A stretch of DNA of 64,000 nt from Kosakonia radicincitans DSM 16656 (lineage in GTDB: Bacteria > Pseudomonadota > Gammaproteobacteria > Enterobacterales > Enterobacteriaceae): contig NZ_CP018016.1 of assembly GCF_000280495.2 (NCBI RefSeq), positions 620,001 to 684,000 on the forward strand, read 5' to 3'. This document shows, in pieces, positions 27,394-35,163 of this stretch (position 1 is its first letter; each line of letters opens with the position of its first letter). The notes under the pieces are model-generated. The model had not been told where the DNA came from. It did no database searches and saw nothing but the letters and a program-made list of their open reading frames with translations. The translations under genes and the position numbers were made by a program.

Positions 27394-29162
27394 TAATAAA
27401 ACTCCAGAATTGAGGATGAGGGCTGACCGCTTGCGGCGGTCAGCGGTTCGTTAATCAGTACGTGCATGGTCGCCCAGGCTAAATCCGCGTGGCTGGCTTC
27501 TTCGGTGCGGCTGGCCTCATAGGTGGCGCTACGCCCGCTGCTGGTCATGGTTTTGCGGATGGACATAAACGACTGCGTGATGTCGGTTGCGCTGACGTCG
27601 TATTCGAGGCAACCGCGCGTGATGGTGTCTTTGGCTTTCAGCACCATTGCGGTTTTCATCTCTGGCGTGTAGCGAATGTCACGCGCTGCCGGGTAAAACG
27701 AGCGCACGAGCTGAAAGACGCCCTGACCGAGCCCGGTCGCATCAATCCCGATGTATTCGACGTTATATTTTTGCGTGAGCGCGCGAATGGATTCGGCCTG
27801 TGTCGCAAAATCCATCCCTTTCCACTGATGGCGCTCCAGAATGCGAAATTTACCCCCGGCAACCAGCGGCGGCGCGATAACCACGCAACCGGCACTGTCG
27901 CCACGGTGCGACGGGTCGTAACCAATCCACACCACGCGCTGACCGAATGGCCGGTCGGCGAACGGCGCGTAATCCTCCCACTCCTCCATGCTGTCAACCA
28001 TGCAGCGTTGCAGCTCCTCGAACGGGAACACCGACGCCTTGTCATCGACAAACTCGCACATAAACAGGTTGCGGAAGTCGTCCGCGCTGTTCTCCTGGCG
28101 CAGCGCGTCAAGGTCAAACAGGGTACAGCCCCCGGCGAGCGCGTCCTCAATGGTGACAATCTGTCGCCACTGCCCGTCTGCGCAGGCCACGCCGCGCGCT
28201 AATGCCGCATGGCTGATATCAATATCAACCCGCTCGCTGGCGCTGGCGCGCCCCCGGTTAAACAGCTCCCCAGACCAGAACGGATACGCGCCATGACCGA
28301 GCGAGGAGGGTGTCGAAAAATAGGTTGTGCGCAGGTGTTTTTGCGAAGCCATGCCCGATGCCACTTTGCGTAGCCGCTGGAAGTTGGGTATCCAGAAAAT
28401 TTCATCGACATACAGGTCGCCGTTGTGGCTCTGCGCGGTGTTGGAGTTGGTGCCAAGAAACAGCAATTCCGCGCCGTTGTTGCCGATGACAATCGGGTCG
28501 CCGGTAAGGTCAACATCAACCAGCCGGGCAAACGCGATGATGTATTTTCGGAACACATAAGCCTGCGTTTTTGAGGCGGATAAAAATATCTGGTTATGGC
28601 CGGTTTTCAGGGCGCGTAACAGCGCCTCGCGGGCGAAATAAAACGTCGCGCCAATCTGGCGGGATTTGAGAATGTGCCGGATGCGGTGCTCAAGCCCGGC
28701 TTTATGCCAGCCGAGCTGATAGGCGAAGGACTGGTCAAAGAAAATCTCCTCCAGTTTTTCGACCGCCTCCTCGCTGAAAAAATTCTTTTTCGGCTTTTTG
28801 CGATCGCCCTTGTTGCGGTTTGCCACGTTCGGATTGAGATCCGCCTCGTTGCCGGTCTGGCCGTAGCGGTTTATACGCGCGAAGCGCTCCATCTGACGCG
28901 CCAGAAAGTCAGCGACCTTGAAGTCGTGCGCGGTCAGCTCCGGTTTGGCGTAAAGCTGGATTAACCGCGCCTCCAGTGTGTTTCCCACCCGGTCTAACGG
29001 GGCGGTTTCGTCCCAGCCGTCGCGCTGTTTCCAGCTCTGTACCGTCGGGCGTTTGGCCTGCAACATTTCCGCGATTTGCGGCACGGAAAACCCCTGCCAG
29101 TACAACAGCGCCGCCTGGCGCCGCGGGTCGTTTAAGAGTGTGGTGTCGGTGGTGATGGTCAT
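27393..29162 (-). CDS. P: terminase large (ATPase) subunit gpP
   Basis: A 589-residue packaging ATPase (P2 P is 590). The start is the ATG at 29162, giving MTITTDTTLLNDPRRQAALL, which matches the P2 N-terminus; a longer reading from 29192 does not. An N-terminal helix-turn-helix (VPQIAEMLQAKRPTVQSW) is followed by the ATPase, with the adenine/Walker A-like region RQIGATFYFA, the Walker B-like LYVDEIFWIPNF and the coupling motif TYFSTPSS. The nuclease part may include GYDPSHRGDSAGCVV and GIDATGLGQGVF. It cuts at cos with gpM and drives DNA into the prohead. Confidence 0.94.
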   Translation of the reverse strand: MTITTDTTLLNDPRRQAALLYWQGFSVPQIAEMLQAKRPTVQSWKQRDGWDETAPLDRVGNTLEARLIQLYAKPELTAHDFKVADFLARQMERFARINRYGQTGNEADLNPNVANRNKGDRKKPKKNFFSEEAVEKLEEIFFDQSFAYQLGWHKAGLEHRIRHILKSRQIGATFYFAREALLRALKTGHNQIFLSASKTQAYVFRKYIIAFARLVDVDLTGDPIVIGNNGAELLFLGTNSNTAQSHNGDLYVDEIFWIPNFQRLRKVASGMASQKHLRTTYFSTPSSLGHGAYPFWSGELFNRGRASASERVDIDISHAALARGVACADGQWRQIVTIEDALAGGCTLFDLDALRQENSADDFRNLFMCEFVDDKASVFPFEELQRCMVDSMEEWEDYAPFADRPFGQRVVWIGYDPSHRGDSAGCVVIAPPLVAGGKFRILERHQWKGMDFATQAESIRALTQKYNVEYIGIDATGLGQGVFQLVRSFYPAARDIRYTPEMKTAMVLKAKDTITRGCLEYDVSATDITQSFMSIRKTMTSSGRSATYEASRTEEASHADLAWATMHVLINEPLTAASGQPSSSILEFY

Positions 29163-29228
29163 GCATGCCTCGCCGTGATGAATACAGGGCAAGGCTACTT
29201 AAGCGCGGTCAGCGATTCGCTAATGTAC

Positions 29229-29252
29229 TGATGTGTCGGGGTCAAGCCATCC
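29229..29252. promoter_or_regulatory. possible Ogr site between P and O
   Basis: TGATGT, a 12-base spacer and CCATCC loosely match the P2 late-activator site TGTTGT-N12-ACAACA (eight of twelve). The P-O gap (29163-29339) must hold the divergent late promoters, as in P2, so a site here is expected, but this match is weak. Confidence 0.35.
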
Positions 29253-29339
29253 GTGACTGATGGCGAAGCAACGGACGAGCCGGGAAACTACCTCCTGACA
29301 AAACCGTGAATCCTTCACAGACAATCAGGACTCCTGACG

Positions 29340-30200
29340 ATGGCAAAAAAAGTAGTTTCAAAATGGTTTCGCATCGGCGTCGAGGGTGACACCTGCGACG
29401 GTCGCATTATTGGCGCGACGGAAATTCAGGAAATGGCCGACACGTTTGATCCGCGTGTCTATGGCTGCCGCATCAACCTTGAGCACATCAAGGGACTTAT
29501 GCCGGACAGCCCGTTTAAACGCTATGGCGATGTGGTGGAGCTGAAAGCGGAGAAAATCGAGGACGATTCCGCGCTGAAGGGCAAGCTGGCGCTGTTCGCG
29601 AAAATCACCCCGACCGATGAACTGGTCGCCATGAATAAGGCGCTTCAGAAGGTTTACACCTCGATGGAGATCCAGCCGAATTTCGGCAACAGCGGCAAGT
29701 GCTACCTCACTGGCCTGGCCGTGACCGATGATCCGGCAAGCCTCGGCACCGAATATCTGGAATTCTGCCGCACCGCAAAACACAACCCGCTGAGCTCCCG
29801 CAAAGCCAGCCCTGAGAATTTCTTCTCGGCGGCCACGCTGGCGGAAATTGAGTTTGAAGAGGAGCCCGACACCCTGCTTAACCGGCTGACCGACTCGGTT
29901 AAGGTCATTTTCAGCCGTCAGCAGACCAGCACCGATGCGCGTTTTAACGATGTGCATGAAGCCGTGACGGCGATTGCTGAACGTGTCCAGACCAGCGGCG
30001 ATGGCATTGATGCCCGTTTCAGCGCGCTCGAAAGCCAGCTCGCGGAAGTTAAGCAGGGGCTTGAAGCGCAAACCCTGTCCACGACTGAGCAATTCAGTGC
30101 GATCACCGCCACCCTGGACAAAACCCCCAGCGAGACGCAGCCGCGCCGGAAACTGAGCACCGGCGGTGAAGGTGCATCTGCTGCGCTGACCGACTGCTAA
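29340..30200 (+). CDS. O: capsid scaffold and maturation protease gpO
   Basis: A 286-residue protein close to P2 O (284). The N-terminal serine protease domain keeps the catalytic residues expected from P2 (Asp19, His48, Ser107), shifted by one: Asp20 (EGDTCDGR), His49 (INLEHIKG) and Ser108 (KVYTSMEIQPNF). The C-terminal part is the helical scaffold that directs capsid assembly and is later cleaved. It is the first gene of the O-N-M-L-X-Y-K late operon. Confidence 0.95.
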   Translation: MAKKVVSKWFRIGVEGDTCDGRIIGATEIQEMADTFDPRVYGCRINLEHIKGLMPDSPFKRYGDVVELKAEKIEDDSALKGKLALFAKITPTDELVAMNKALQKVYTSMEIQPNFGNSGKCYLTGLAVTDDPASLGTEYLEFCRTAKHNPLSSRKASPENFFSAATLAEIEFEEEPDTLLNRLTDSVKVIFSRQQTSTDARFNDVHEAVTAIAERVQTSGDGIDARFSALESQLAEVKQGLEAQTLSTTEQFSAITATLDKTPSETQPRRKLSTGGEGASAALTDC

Positions 30201-30233
30201 TCAGCCCTTTTTCAGAACAGGAACACAGACACA

Positions 30234-31388
30234 ATGCGTAAAGAAACCCGTTTTAAATTTAATGCCTGGCTGAGCCGCCTTGCGGAGCTGAACGGCGTCG
30301 GCGTGGAAGACCTGAGCAAGAAATTCAGCGTCGAGCCGTCGGTCACTCAGACGCTGTTCGACAAAGTCCAGCAGTCTTCCTCCTTCCTGCAACAGATTAA
30401 TATGGTCGTGGTGCGCGAGCTGACCGAGGAAAAAGTCGGCATTGACGTCAACGGCACCATTGCCAGCACCGCTGACACGGCCAACGGCGTTGAGCGTAAA
30501 ACCGCTGATTTCTCGAAGCTGGACGCGTACCGCTATTTCTGCCATCCGGTGAACTTCGATTATCACCTGAGCTATAACAAACTCGATTTGTGGGCGCGTT
30601 TTCAGGATTTTCAGATTCGCATCCGTAACGCGATCATCAAACGCCAGGCGCTGGACTACATCACTATTGGCTTTAACGGCGTGAGCCGTGCGGCCACCTC
30701 TGACCGCAAGGCAAATCCCCTGTTACAGGATGTCGCTGTCGGCTGGTTGCAGAAATACCGCAACGACGCGCCGGAGCGCGTCATGAGCAGGGTTGTCGAC
30801 GAAGACGGCAAGGTGATTTCGGAAAAAATCACCGTTGGTAAAAACGGCGTTTATAAAAACCTCGACGCGCTGGTGATGGATGCGCATGAGTCCCTGATTG
30901 AAGAGATTCACCGCGAAAACCCGGAAATGGTGGTGATTTGCGGTCGCCGTATTCTGACCGACAAATATTTCCCGATGATCAACAAATTCCAGGCGAACAG
31001 TGAACAGCTCGCCGGTGAGCTGATTATCAGCCAGAAAACCATCGGCCAGTTGCAGGCGGTGCGCGCGCCGTTCTTCCCGGCCAACAGCATTTTCATCACC
31101 ACACTCGATAACATCTCGATTTATCTCTACGAGGACGGTCACCGCCGCCACATCATCGAGAATCCGAAGCTCGACCAGGTGGAAAACTACGAACAGGTGA
31201 AGGTCGATTTCGTGATTGAAGACTACGAAGCCGGGTGCCTGATTGAAAACATTGAGATCCTTGAACAGGCTGAGGGCGACACCCCGGAAGCGGATATCGC
31301 GAAAGTGTTCGCGGCTGAACTGGCTGAAGCCATGAAAACACTGGCAACCGCCACCACAACCCCGGCCAGTACCGGCGAAGGAGCGTAA
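30234..31388 (+). CDS. N: major capsid protein gpN
   Basis: A 384-residue HK97-fold capsid protein, similar to P2 N (357) along its length: MRKETRFKFNAWLSRLAELN, SVEPSVTQTLFDKVQ, then ARFQDFQIRIRNAIIKRQAL and LQDVAVGWLQKYRNDAPERV. The C-terminus is longer than P2 N by a Thr/Ala/Pro-rich tail ending TTTPASTGEGA. It forms the shell and is processed by gpO. It lies between the scaffold and small terminase genes. Confidence 0.95.
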   Translation: MRKETRFKFNAWLSRLAELNGVGVEDLSKKFSVEPSVTQTLFDKVQQSSSFLQQINMVVVRELTEEKVGIDVNGTIASTADTANGVERKTADFSKLDAYRYFCHPVNFDYHLSYNKLDLWARFQDFQIRIRNAIIKRQALDYITIGFNGVSRAATSDRKANPLLQDVAVGWLQKYRNDAPERVMSRVVDEDGKVISEKITVGKNGVYKNLDALVMDAHESLIEEIHRENPEMVVICGRRILTDKYFPMINKFQANSEQLAGELIISQKTIGQLQAVRAPFFPANSIFITTLDNISIYLYEDGHRRHIIENPKLDQVENYEQVKVDFVIEDYEAGCLIENIEILEQAEGDTPEADIAKVFAAELAEAMKTLATATTTPASTGEGA

Positions 31389-31391
31389 CCG

Positions 31392-32150
31392 ATGGCGAGT
31401 CCCGCACAGCGTCACGCGATGCGGGTCTCGGCCATGCTGGCCGCGCAGCGGGATAACGCCCCGCTGCGCCATGCCACCGCTTATGAGCAGATGCTCGTTA
31501 AGCTGGCCGCAGACCGCCGGACGCTGAAAGGCATCCACTCAAAAGAGCGCAAGGCAGAGAAAAAGCGTGAGCTGCTGCCGCTGTACCTGCCGTGGGTGGC
31601 GGGCGCACTGGAAAATGGCACCGGCGCACAGGATGACATCCTGATGACCGTGATGCTGTGGCGTCTCGATGCCGGTGATATTCCCGGCGCGCTGGAAATT
31701 GCCCGCTACGCGCTGCGCCACAACCTCGCGATGCCGGAACCCCACACCCGCACCGCGCCTTACATGCTGGCCGAAGAAGTCGCCCTTGCGGTGCTGCGCG
31801 CCCGTGATGCCGGTGAGCCGGTTGATATGGCGGGCATTCTGGAGACCATTGCCCTGACCCGCACCGCCGACATGCCCGACGAGGTACGCGCCCGGCTGCA
31901 TAAGGTCGCCGGTCTGACGCTGCGCGATGCCGGTCAGCCTGCTGACGCCATGGCTCATCTGCAACGTGCGAACCAGCTCGACCGTAACGCGGGAGTACGC
32001 AAGGATATTGAGCGCCTTACCCGCGAACTGAATCCGAAGCCTGTTGTCGCGAAGCCTGCGCCAAAGACGCCCGCGAAAACCGCACAGCAGAAAAAAACAG
32101 CCACACCGGCGAAACGCGGGCGGGGTCGCCCCCGCAAAGCCGCCGGTTAA
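31392..32150 (+). CDS. M: terminase small/endonuclease subunit gpM, with AT-hook tail
   Basis: A 252-residue P2 M homologue (247 in P2). It begins MASPAQRHAMRVSAMLAAQR and continues YEQMLVKLAADRRTLKGIHS and LPLYLPWVAGALENGTGAQD. The protein recognises cos and works with gpP during cutting and packaging. The C-terminal 45 residues are Lys/Pro/Ala-rich and end in KRGRGRPRKAAG, a textbook AT-hook, which would give minor-groove DNA contact. It is four bases from the capsid gene stop. Confidence 0.93.
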   Translation: MASPAQRHAMRVSAMLAAQRDNAPLRHATAYEQMLVKLAADRRTLKGIHSKERKAEKKRELLPLYLPWVAGALENGTGAQDDILMTVMLWRLDAGDIPGALEIARYALRHNLAMPEPHTRTAPYMLAEEVALAVLRARDAGEPVDMAGILETIALTRTADMPDEVRARLHKVAGLTLRDAGQPADAMAHLQRANQLDRNAGVRKDIERLTRELNPKPVVAKPAPKTPAKTAQQKKTATPAKRGRGRPRKAAG

Positions 32151-32247
32151 CCGAATGCGCCCCGCGCCAGGGCGGCACGCCGGTCAATGAGGGTGGTTCA
32201 CCTTATCTGCGACCGGCGTCCACCGCCCACCCTTTTCAGAGGCAGTC

Positions 32248-32754
32248 ATGACGACACTGATTATTGAAAAAAATAACGAACAGCCGGAGCGCGGCACGGT
32301 GGTCATTCCGCCGCCTGTCAGTGACGAGCCGGTGATTAAAAACACCTTTTTCTTTCCCGACATCGAGCCGAAGCGCGTGCGCGAGCTGATGCGCCTTGAG
32401 CAGACCATCGCCCCGGCACGGCTGCGCCATGCCATTAAGGCCGGGATAGCCGAAACCAACGCGGAGCTTTTTGACTGGCGCGAAAGCCAGATGAAAGCCG
32501 GTTTTACGCACCTCGCTGATGTGCCGGCAGATGACATCGACGGCGAGAGTATGCGTATTTTTCACTATCTGAGCGCGGTGTGTGCGATGACGGCCGCCAC
32601 GCTGTATGAGCGCTATCGCGGTGTGGATGCCAGCGCGAAAGGCGACAAAAAAGCGGACAGCATCGACACCACGGTTGATGACCTGTGGCGCGACATGCGC
32701 TGGTCAGTCGCCCGTATTCAGGACAAACCGCGCTGCATTGTGGGGCAAATCTGA
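32248..32754 (+). CDS. L: head completion/stabilisation protein gpL
   Basis: A 168-residue protein (P2 L is 169), with FFFPDIEPKRVRELMRLEQ, then RLRHAIKAGIAETNAELFDW and the C-terminal DDLWRDMRWSVARIQDKPRC. It joins the head after DNA packaging and prepares the tail joint. AGAGG lies before the ATG. Its TGA shares one base with the start of X. Confidence 0.94.
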   Translation: MTTLIIEKNNEQPERGTVVIPPPVSDEPVIKNTFFFPDIEPKRVRELMRLEQTIAPARLRHAIKAGIAETNAELFDWRESQMKAGFTHLADVPADDIDGESMRIFHYLSAVCAMTAATLYERYRGVDASAKGDKKADSIDTTVDDLWRDMRWSVARIQDKPRCIVGQI

Positions 32755-32957
32755 TGAAGGTTTATGCGCATCAGGGCGACACGCTGGATGTGATTTGTAA
32801 CCGCTATTACGGGCGCACAGAGGGCGTGGTCGAAACGGTGCTCGCCGCTAATCCGGGGCTGGCCGAACTCGGCGTGGTGCTGCCCTATGGCACCGGCGTC
32901 GAGCTGCCGGACACTGACACGGCACCCACTGCCGAAACGGTGAATTTATGGGACTGA
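32754..32957 (+). CDS. X: tail protein gpX
   Basis: A 67-residue protein, the same length as P2 X, starting at the ATG that overlaps the L stop. The LysM-like text HQGDTLDVICNRYYGRTEGV suggests a peptidoglycan- or protein-binding role in the tail end structure. It is essential for tails in P2. Confidence 0.93.
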   Translation: MKVYAHQGDTLDVICNRYYGRTEGVVETVLAANPGLAELGVVLPYGTGVELPDTDTAPTAETVNLWD

Positions 32958-33184
32958 GCATGGAGAAAATCACCTCGTCGCTGGCCTACTGGATAAGCGT
33001 CGCGCTGACCTTTTTCGGGGCAATGACACCGCAGGATTTTGCCGCGTACTTTGGTGCGCTGGGCGTGGTGCTGACGGTCGGCGTTAACTGGTATTACCGG
33101 CGCAAAAGCTATGTGTTGCTGTCAACGCAGCTTCATCAGCAGCACCTCACTAACGGGGATATCAGCAATGTCATCAATCGTTAA
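32948..33184 (+). CDS. Y: holin gpY
   Basis: A 78-residue small membrane protein (66-74 residues if the in-frame ATG at 32960, preceded by GGGA, is used). Two hydrophobic stretches are visible: SSLAYWISVALTFFGAM and AAYFGALGVVLTVGVNWYY, followed by a basic KRKSY-like tail (RRKSYVLL). It takes the holin place before the endolysin and would permeabilise or depolarise the membrane to time lysis. It overlaps gpX by ten bases. Confidence 0.85.
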   Translation: MGLSMEKITSSLAYWISVALTFFGAMTPQDFAAYFGALGVVLTVGVNWYYRRKSYVLLSTQLHQQHLTNGDISNVINR

Positions 33185-33677
33185 GCGTTGCAGTGTGGCC
33201 GCCGTGCTGGCGCTGGCGGCACTGGTGCCTGATTTTCGTTTACTCCATACCTCGCAACAGGGGCTGGCGCTGATTGCCGACCTTGAAGGGTGCCGCCTGC
33301 GCCCCTACCAGTGCAGCGCGGGGGTATGGACATCGGGTATCGGCCACACTGCCGGGGTCGCGCCAAAACGCGATATCACGGAGCGTGAAGCGGCGCGAAA
33401 TCTGGTTTCCGACGTGCTGACGGTTGAGCGTCGTCTTGCAGTGTGCGCGCCGGTTGCGATGCCGTCCGCCGTTTACGACGCGGTGGTCAGCTTTGCGTTT
33501 AATGTCGGCACCGGTGCGGCCTGTCAATCGACGCTGGTCTATTTCCTGAACCAGAAAAAGTGGCAACAGGCCTGTGATCAACTGCCTCGCTGGGTCTACA
33601 TCAACGGAATCAAAAATAAAGGGCTGGAGAACCGGCGCAAGCGTGAGCGGGATTACTGCCTGAAGGGGGCGCGATGA
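33168..33677 (+). CDS. K: SAR endolysin gpK (GH24 lysozyme)
   Basis: A 169-residue muramidase from the ATG at 33168. The N-terminal segment VKRCSVAAVLALAALV is a weak, Ala-rich hydrophobic signal-anchor-release domain. The catalytic triad follows the P1 Lyz pattern Glu-8-Cys-5-Thr: Glu40, Cys49 and Thr55 in DLEGCRLRPYQCSAGVWTSG. Cys8 within the anchor could form the inactivating disulfide with the catalytic Cys until the enzyme leaves the membrane, as established for P1 Lyz. The enzyme cleaves the glycan chain of peptidoglycan. It overlaps both neighbours, as is usual in lysis cassettes. Confidence 0.92.
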   Translation: MSSIVKRCSVAAVLALAALVPDFRLLHTSQQGLALIADLEGCRLRPYQCSAGVWTSGIGHTAGVAPKRDITEREAARNLVSDVLTVERRLAVCAPVAMPSAVYDAVVSFAFNVGTGAACQSTLVYFLNQKKWQQACDQLPRWVYINGIKNKGLENRRKRERDYCLKGAR

Positions 33678-34105
33678 AAACGTTAATGGTGGTGCTGGCG
33701 CTTGCGGTGGTGGGGCTGCTGTGGCTGCGTCATGAGAATGACACCCTGCGCGAATCTTTTGAGAAAGCGAACCGCGTCGCAGGCGAGCAAAAGCTGACGA
33801 TCGGCATGCTGAAAAACCAGCTCATTGTTGCCCGCGACCGGGCAGATAAAAACGAACGGGCGCAGGTGGATTTGCGCCAGAAGCTGAATGCTGCCGGTGA
33901 ACGGGAAGCCCGGCGGGAACAAACCATAACGAGGTTACTCAATGAAAATGACGCCTTTCGCCGCTGGTACAGCGCTGATCTGCCTGATGCTGTGCGCCGG
34001 TTGCACAAACGCGCCGCCTGCGCCAGTGCCAGTGACTGTTTACAACGGTTGCCCGAAAGTCAGCCTGTGCCCGATGCCGGGCAGCGATCCGCACACGAAC
34101 GGTGA
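33674..34105 (+). CDS. lysB: Rz-like spanin, inner-membrane subunit LysB
   Basis: A 143-residue type II membrane protein: one N-terminal TM (LMVVLALAVVGLLWL) and a long periplasmic coiled coil (about 25-95). It pairs with the lipoprotein encoded in another frame within its 3' half to bridge and fuse inner and outer membranes at lysis. ATGA overlap with the endolysin stop at 33674-33677. Confidence 0.88.
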   Translation: MKTLMVVLALAVVGLLWLRHENDTLRESFEKANRVAGEQKLTIGMLKNQLIVARDRADKNERAQVDLRQKLNAAGEREARREQTITRLLNENDAFRRWYSADLPDAVRRLHKRAACASASDCLQRLPESQPVPDAGQRSAHER

Positions 34106-34232
34106 TTTAAGTGCCGATATCCGAAACCTTGAGCGTGCATTAGAAAGCTGTGCGCTCCAGGTCGAAGCCGTTAAACAATGCCAGGATGATACAGATGCTG
34201 AAACCCGAAAGCCTGAGAAAAGCCCTGGCTGA
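33942..34232 (+). CDS. lysC: Rz1-like outer-membrane spanin lipoprotein LysC
   Basis: A 96-residue reading nested in and extending beyond lysB in a different frame. The signal peptide MKMTPFAAGTALICLMLCAG is followed by the lipobox Cys (LCAGC), then a Pro-rich mature start (TNAPPAPVPV), the usual form of Rz1. The mature protein would sit in the outer membrane and contact LysB. It extends into the upstream part of gene R. Confidence 0.88.
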   Translation: MKMTPFAAGTALICLMLCAGCTNAPPAPVPVTVYNGCPKVSLCPMPGSDPHTNGDLSADIRNLERALESCALQVEAVKQCQDDTDAETRKPEKSPG

Positions 34233-34662
34233 TGCCGTGCCGGTGCTGAAAACCAACCCTGAGATGCTGCGGCTGTTTGTGGACAGTGGCAACCTTGTCG
34301 CCACGCTCGCCGCCTCGCTGTCATTCGAAAAGCGTTACACGCTCAATGTGGTGGTGACGGACTTCACCGGCGACGCGGATTTACTGCTTGTGCCGGTGCT
34401 GGCATGGCTGCGCGAGAACCAGCCCGACATTATGGAAACCGACGCAGGCCAGGCGAAAGGCTTCACCTTTGAGGCCGATCTCAATAATGACAGCAGTTTT
34501 GATATCAGCATTAGTCTTGCCCTGACCGAGCGAACGCTGGTTAACGAGGTCGGCTCAGCGCTTCACGTCCGGTGCCTCCCGGAACCGCCCCCGCCGGAGC
34601 TGGTCACTCCACCGACAGAGATGTACATCAATGGCGAACTGGTGAGTAAATGGGATGACTGA
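34195..34662 (+). CDS. R: tail completion protein gpR
   Basis: A 155-residue protein, same length as P2 R, from the ATG at 34195 (MLKPESLRKALADAVPVLKT). NPEMLRLFVDSGNLVATLAA, then SLSFEKRYTLNVVVTDFTGD and YINGELVSKWDD at the end match P2 R. It is required to finish the tail top before head joining. It overlaps lysC upstream and S downstream. Confidence 0.95.
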   Translation: MLKPESLRKALADAVPVLKTNPEMLRLFVDSGNLVATLAASLSFEKRYTLNVVVTDFTGDADLLLVPVLAWLRENQPDIMETDAGQAKGFTFEADLNNDSSFDISISLALTERTLVNEVGSALHVRCLPEPPPPELVTPPTEMYINGELVSKWDD

Positions 34663-35107
34663 GTTTAAACCGTTTGAGAATGAGCTTGCCGGGCTGCTGG
34701 CGGCACTGTCACCCGCTGGCCGTCGGCGTCTCACCGTGGAGATTGTGAAGAAGCTGCGCCAGCGCCAGCAACAGCGAATTAAATCGCAAAAAGCCCCCGA
34801 CGGCACGGCGTATACCCCGCGCAAACGCCAGCCACTGCGGGCAAAGAAAGGCCGTATCAAGCGCGAGATGTTCGCGAAGCTGCGTACTAACCGCTATATG
34901 AAAGCCAGCGGCGATGACAGCGCGGCTGTGGTGGAGTTTACCGGCAAAGTGCAGCGCATCGCGCAGGTGCATCAGTATGGATTAAAAGACAGACCGGGGC
35001 GCAACAGCGCAGAAACTCAGTACCCAGAACGCCCATTGCTGGGTTTTTCTGAAGAAGATTGCAGTCTTGTTGAAAACATGATTCTCATTAAGTTAAGTGT
35101 GCGGTGA
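34655..35107 (+). CDS. S: tail completion protein gpS
   Basis: A 150-residue protein, the same length as P2 S; virion morphogenesis family. It has FENELAGLLAALSPAGRRRL, then a Lys/Arg-rich stretch RKRQPLRAKKGRIKREMF and the C-terminal YPERPLLGFSEED typical of the family. It overlaps gpR by eight bases. The next gene in P2 order (V) is displaced by a 1.4-kb AT-rich insertion. Confidence 0.95.
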   Translation: MTEFKPFENELAGLLAALSPAGRRRLTVEIVKKLRQRQQQRIKSQKAPDGTAYTPRKRQPLRAKKGRIKREMFAKLRTNRYMKASGDDSAAVVEFTGKVQRIAQVHQYGLKDRPGRNSAETQYPERPLLGFSEEDCSLVENMILIKLSVR

Positions 35108-35121
35108 GGCATAGCTTTTTT

Positions 35122-35157
35122 CTCGCTTTTTGAGGTAATTTGTCAAAAAAAAGCGAG
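35122..35157 (+). promoter_or_regulatory. hairpin masking the DUF4062 gene ribosome site
   Basis: CTCGCTTTTTGA (35122-35133) can pair with TCAAAAAAAAGCGAG (35143-35157), leaving a short loop. The right arm contains the GAGG that precedes the ATG at 35164. The structure could stop transcription from S or hold translation of the cargo gene low; both are inference. Confidence 0.5.
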
Positions 35158-35163
35158 GTTTTT

